Assembly: GCA_024697505.1 (NCBI GenBank)
Contig: JAILFQ010000247.1
Location: 1-10,312, forward strand
Length of the DNA: 10,312 nucleotides
Reading direction: 5' to 3'
Source of the DNA: Lachnospiraceae bacterium
GTDB lineage: Bacteria > Bacillota > Clostridia > Lachnospirales > Lachnospiraceae
How positions within the stretch are numbered: position 1 is the first letter of the stretch; each line of letters starts with the position of its first letter. The position numbers and the translations under genes are program-made. Below, piece by piece: positions 8,030-10,312 of this stretch. The notes under the pieces are model-generated. The model ran no database searches. It was not told where the DNA came from and saw only the letters and a program-made list of their open reading frames with translations.

Positions 8030-8246
8030 CTTCTTCCTCCAATTCTCCGTCAAACTTAAGAATATCACCCACATCACACTGCAGGTAGTAACAGATCTTG
8101 TTAACCGTTGCAAATCTTATACCCTTTGCCTTTCCGCTTCTTAATATGGAAAGGTTTGCCTCGGTAATTCCTATAAGCTTGCATAATTCTTTAGATGTCA
8201 TATTTCTTTCTTTTAAAATATCCTCTAAATGAACTCTTATTGCCAT
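8019..8246 (-). CDS. YozG-type Cro/C1-family HTH transcriptional regulator
   Basis: The 75-residue protein is almost entirely one helix-turn-helix domain of the Cro/C1 fold, YozG/HTH_26 type. Its sequence runs MAIRVHLEDILKERNMT, SKELCKLIGITEANLSILR (HTH about 18-36), SGKAKGIRFATVNKICYYL, then CDVGDILKF, the usual end of this family. An acidic tail (LEEEDEE) follows. ATG at 8246 is preceded by GGGG at about 7 nt, 12 bases after the stop of the DUF2975-like gene. Small regulators of this type commonly sit beside DUF2975 membrane proteins, as in the yoaS-yozG pair of Bacillus subtilis, which supports both calls. It is the best candidate to bind the paired 21-bp inverted repeats at the operon promoter and so to regulate itself. 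No ligand domain is visible; the membrane partner may supply the signal. Confidence 0.9.
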   Translation of the reverse strand: MAIRVHLEDILKERNMTSKELCKLIGITEANLSILRSGKAKGIRFATVNKICYYLQCDVGDILKFDGELEEEDEE

Positions 8247-8258
8247 ATTTCTACCCCG

Positions 8259-9266
8259 TTATATAAATAAGTTATTATCATCACGCAGTTTCCTGTTTTC
8301 CGCCAAAAGCCTGGACAGGAGCAAGACTATGGCAATAAATACAATACTTATAACCGGTATGTTTGCGGTGATATTAACGTTGGAAATACTTCTTGCCACA
8401 GCAAGTTGTATAAGATTAAAGAAAGCTGTAACTCCTACGGTAATTTCCAACGCAAGACAACAGATTTTGCTTAAGTTATTTGAGGCTTTTACAAGATTTT
8501 GGCTCATATCATTTTCGGTGCTTTCTTCTTCAGGCTCTGAAAAGTTATCCTGTGTGCGGTCTTTTGCACTTTCATAAGCGGAAATTCTAAGCACCTCTCT
8601 TACGGAAAGGAGTATATAAATATCCAAAAACATCGGAACACCGCTTACCAAAGTTCTTAAAAATTCTATGGTTTTATCAAGTCCCGAAGCTTCTTTCACA
8701 AATACTCTTGTAATTCCTTCCGTCAGATTAAAAGAAGCCGCCGCCACAAGTATAAATGCAAAAACGGTCATAAGCTTCCCCGCAATTACAATAAGTTCGT
8801 TTTTTGACCCCCCGGACATAAGCCTTACTATATGAAGGACCAAAGAAAGAACAACAAAAGACCAGACCACCATGGAAAGTATTCCGCTTGCCGTGGATAA
8901 GGCTTCTTCAGAGCCCGCAAGCAACGGATTTGTATGAAAGCCCGGGTTTGTCATTCCGTACAAAACAAAAACAACAACCGCCCCAAGAACAAATAATGAT
9001 ATTTTCTCCGGAAGTACTTCTCTTCCGCCTTTCAGCCTAAGTCCAAAAGCAACAGGTATCAGCCCCGCTCCTATCCACAAAAGACTTGCAATCCCGTTAA
9101 AGAAACCGCCCATCTCCGACAGGGCTCCTATTCCGGCAGCAAGCTGCGCAAAAGGAAAGGCATATATACTAAGAAAATAGGCAGGAAATCTTTTTGCCAG
9201 AAGTGCAAGAGCAACCACAAGTACTATTTCCGATATAAGACAAATGATTAAAGTTTTTCTTTTCAT
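8259..9266 (-). CDS. Polytopic membrane protein, DUF2975-like C-terminus
   Basis: The 335-residue protein starts at ATG 9266 behind a strong AAGGAGG at short spacing. It has about eight hydrophobic segments (about 5-25, 58-77, 89-106, 125-148, 158-180, 205-223, 268-290, 302-320). An acidic, Ser-rich cytoplasmic-type loop (about 231-262) separates the last two from the rest. The C-terminus, a final TM helix followed by SRLLAENRKLRDDNNLFI, matches the way DUF2975 proteins end (arginine after the helix, then ENDLTI-like residues). DUF2975 proteins are usually about 160 residues with four helices, so this is a long form, with an extra N-terminal membrane block or a divergent family. The pairing with a downstream YozG-type regulator supports the DUF2975 link. 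Biochemical function is unknown. It is the first gene of the operon, so its level should follow the promoter with paired operators. Confidence 0.75.
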   Translation of the reverse strand: MKRKTLIICLISEIVLVVALALLAKRFPAYFLSIYAFPFAQLAAGIGALSEMGGFFNGIASLLWIGAGLIPVAFGLRLKGGREVLPEKISLFVLGAVVVFVLYGMTNPGFHTNPLLAGSEEALSTASGILSMVVWSFVVLSLVLHIVRLMSGGSKNELIVIAGKLMTVFAFILVAAASFNLTEGITRVFVKEASGLDKTIEFLRTLVSGVPMFLDIYILLSVREVLRISAYESAKDRTQDNFSEPEEESTENDMSQNLVKASNNLSKICCLALEITVGVTAFFNLIQLAVARSISNVNITANIPVISIVFIAIVLLLSRLLAENRKLRDDNNLFI

Positions 9267-9279
9267 AACTCCTCCTTAA

Positions 9280-9300
9280 AATTATTGTTTTACGATAATT
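9280..9300 (-). promoter_or_regulatory. Operator-like inverted repeat, copy A (just downstream of the -10)
   Basis: This 21-bp element reads AATTATTG-N5-CGATAATT on the plus strand and abuts the -10 box, covering the predicted transcription start near 9294. The two 8-bp arms differ at a single position. It has the same consensus, AATTATYG-N5-CRATAATT, as copy B, whose centre is 33 bp away (about three helical turns). Binding here would block open-complex formation or early elongation. Confidence 0.7.
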
Positions 9301-9328
9301 AGAATAGCATAAAATTATCGTTTGTCAA
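9301..9328 (-). promoter_or_regulatory. Promoter of the DUF2975-like / HTH / secreted-protein operon
   Basis: A perfect -35 TTGACA (9323-9328) is followed after 16 bp by TATTCT (9301-9306), four of six consensus bases. The predicted start near 9294 leaves a leader of about 27 nt, containing only operator copy A and the strong AAGGAGG ribosome-binding site. Good -35, weaker -10 and bracketing operators fit a repressible promoter. Confidence 0.75.
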
Positions 9329-9333
9329 TAATT
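9313..9333 (-). promoter_or_regulatory. Operator-like inverted repeat, copy B (covers the -35)
   Basis: This 21-bp element reads AATTATCG-N5-CAATAATT on the plus strand. Two more symmetric bases on each side (9311-9335) also match. The TTGACA -35 hexamer lies inside it, so a bound protein would exclude RNA polymerase. Together with copy A it brackets the promoter of the membrane protein/HTH operon. Confidence 0.7.
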
Positions 9334-9349
9334 TTTCAGAAAGAATTGT

Positions 9350-10312
9350 TTAAAGCACCTTTGCCAGTGCACCCACGGTTGCAAGAACCGAACTAACACA
9401 TACAATTATCTGAAAAGGCAACTTTCCGAAGGCTCCGCATATGTCGGAGCTTTCATTCTTTTTTCTGGTGTTGTGGTAGGCGCAGATAATACCTATGCCG
9501 GTAAGCACCTGGATAACGCTTGCTATTCTTGTAAAACCGACAAAGTTTGAAAAGCCCAACAAAGCAATCAAAAAACATGGAAGTGAAGAAATAAGATAGC
9601 TTTTTCTTGTGCCCCACTTGGTCTGCTCATTTATAATATCCCTTAAATTAAGGGTGTTTGCCCAAAATGATGTTGAAAGAGCCAGAAGGGAGAATATAAA
9701 ACCTATGGTTCCTACCCATCCTCCGAGTTTGGAAGAAAGGTCCACAAGGGCTCCGTCTCCTGTTACCTTGTTTCCGCAGGCAAAAAGCGTCATAAAGGTT
9801 ATTAATACAATAAGTCCCACATTTATCCCGCTTCCAAAGGCAATGGATGCGCGTATCTTCTTTGCATCCCCTTCAAGACCTTTTACCACCTGTGGAACAC
9901 TCATTACAGCCGAAAGAGAAAAGGCTATCATGCTGTAAAGGGCAACTATGTTTGAAGGTGCCACAAAAGTATTTACAAAGCCTGTATGTTCATTAATGAG
10001 GGTTGCCACAAAAAGCACTACCATTACTCCTATCATTGCAAAAACAGAGATCTTTTCGCATATTCCCACAAGTTTCATTCCAAATAAAACAACAAGAGCT
10101 GCCACGGCATAATAGATAAGCATTCCAAGCCAGGAAGGAAGGCCGAGCCATGCGGTTAAAACTGCTCCTCCGCCTGTAATAAAGCCAACAACGTTGGAAA
10201 TAACGGAAAGTCCCAGAAAGCCGAAAGCGACCCATGTAACAACTTTTTTTACCCTGCCTTTAAAAAGCTCCGCTTCTATACACTTTATAAACTGGGCCCC
10301 GCCGTTATTGTA
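9350..10312 (-). CDS. APC-superfamily amino-acid permease, probably aromatic (Trp/Tyr) permease-like; 5' end outside window
   Basis: The frame is open from the right edge to TAA at 9350, giving 320 visible residues; the true start lies outside. An internal ATG at 10123 is not a start, since the conserved sequence continues through it. About nine hydrophobic segments are visible. The first visible part, NNGGAQFIKCIEAELFKG, then VVGFITGGGAVLTAWLG and LVVLFGMKLVGICEK, resembles the helix 2 to 5 region of Trp/Tyr-type permeases (HAAAP group). AFSLSAVMSVPQVVKGLEGD followed by AKKIRASIAFGSGINV matches the family pattern in which a helix is followed by K-LxGD, (R/K)IR, then a new helix. Such proteins import amino acids by secondary (ion- or proton-coupled) transport. 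The exact substrate cannot be read from sequence. It stops 83 bp before the next gene without a visible terminator, so read-through into that operon is possible. Confidence 0.7.
   Translation of the reverse strand, partial: YNNGGAQFIKCIEAELFKGRVKKVVTWVAFGFLGLSVISNVVGFITGGGAVLTAWLGLPSWLGMLIYYAVAALVVLFGMKLVGICEKISVFAMIGVMVVLFVATLINEHTGFVNTFVAPSNIVALYSMIAFSLSAVMSVPQVVKGLEGDAKKIRASIAFGSGINVGLIVLITFMTLFACGNKVTGDGALVDLSSKLGGWVGTIGFIFSLLALSTSFWANTLNLRDIINEQTKWGTRKSYLISSLPCFLIALLGFSNFVGFTRIASVIQVLTGIGIICAYHNTRKKNESSDICGAFGKLPFQIIVCVSSVLATVGALAKVL

Noticed and set aside
8030..8113. Upstream in-frame ATG (8113) as start of the CSCKC protein
   Set aside because: It lies deep in the HTH gene, lacks a ribosome-binding site, and would bury the signal peptide. 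The ATG at 8029 has GGAGG at good spacing.

Overview
The window looks like chromosomal DNA of a low-to-moderate-GC Firmicute, most likely a Lachnospiraceae (Butyrivibrio-like) anaerobe. This is inferred from the purine-rich Shine-Dalgarno sites, a YozG-type regulator paired with a DUF2975-like membrane protein, a GH25 lipoprotein with a long Pro/Thr spacer, and a giant propeller-type hybrid histidine kinase. No species-level marker is present. All seven recognisable genes lie on the minus strand, so the locus reads from the right end to the left. There is no RNA gene, insertion sequence or CRISPR array.

Right end (10312 to 9350): the 3' part of an integral-membrane amino-acid permease of the APC superfamily, probably Trp/Tyr-permease-like and cut by the window edge. 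Next (9333 to 7088) is a compact three-gene operon: a polytopic membrane protein with a DUF2975-like C-terminus, a 75-residue YozG-type HTH regulator, and a secreted or membrane-anchored protein of unknown function with a CSCKC cluster. Its promoter (TTGACA / TATTCT) carries two copies of a 21-bp inverted repeat, one over the -35 and one directly after the -10. This is the clearest regulatory signal in the window and probably the binding site of the operon's own HTH protein.

Middle (7068 to 4841): a GH25 muramidase-type lipoprotein with a repetitive Thr/Pro spacer and an Ig-like domain, then a VanZ-family membrane protein. The GH25 leader has two segments complementary to its ribosome-binding region, in a pseudoknot-like order.

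Left (4830 to 1): a good promoter (ATGACA-17-TATTAT), a short leader with two small stem-loops, and one uninterrupted reading frame of at least 1574 codons that runs off the left edge. It fuses an ECF S-component-like membrane domain, an extracytoplasmic two-component-regulator propeller, a Y_Y_Y domain, a transmembrane helix, a histidine kinase, a receiver and an HPt domain. All His/Asp phosphorelay residues are present, but no DNA-binding output domain is seen, so a separate response regulator is expected outside the window.

Functionally the window reads as an envelope and environment-sensing neighbourhood: nutrient uptake, a self-regulated membrane/secreted module, wall hydrolysis, and a very large sensor. 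Co-regulation between these blocks is not demonstrated; each block has its own putative promoter except VanZ, for which I see none. No intergenic gap exceeds about 130 bp and none holds a convincing intrinsic terminator, so some read-through between blocks is likely.
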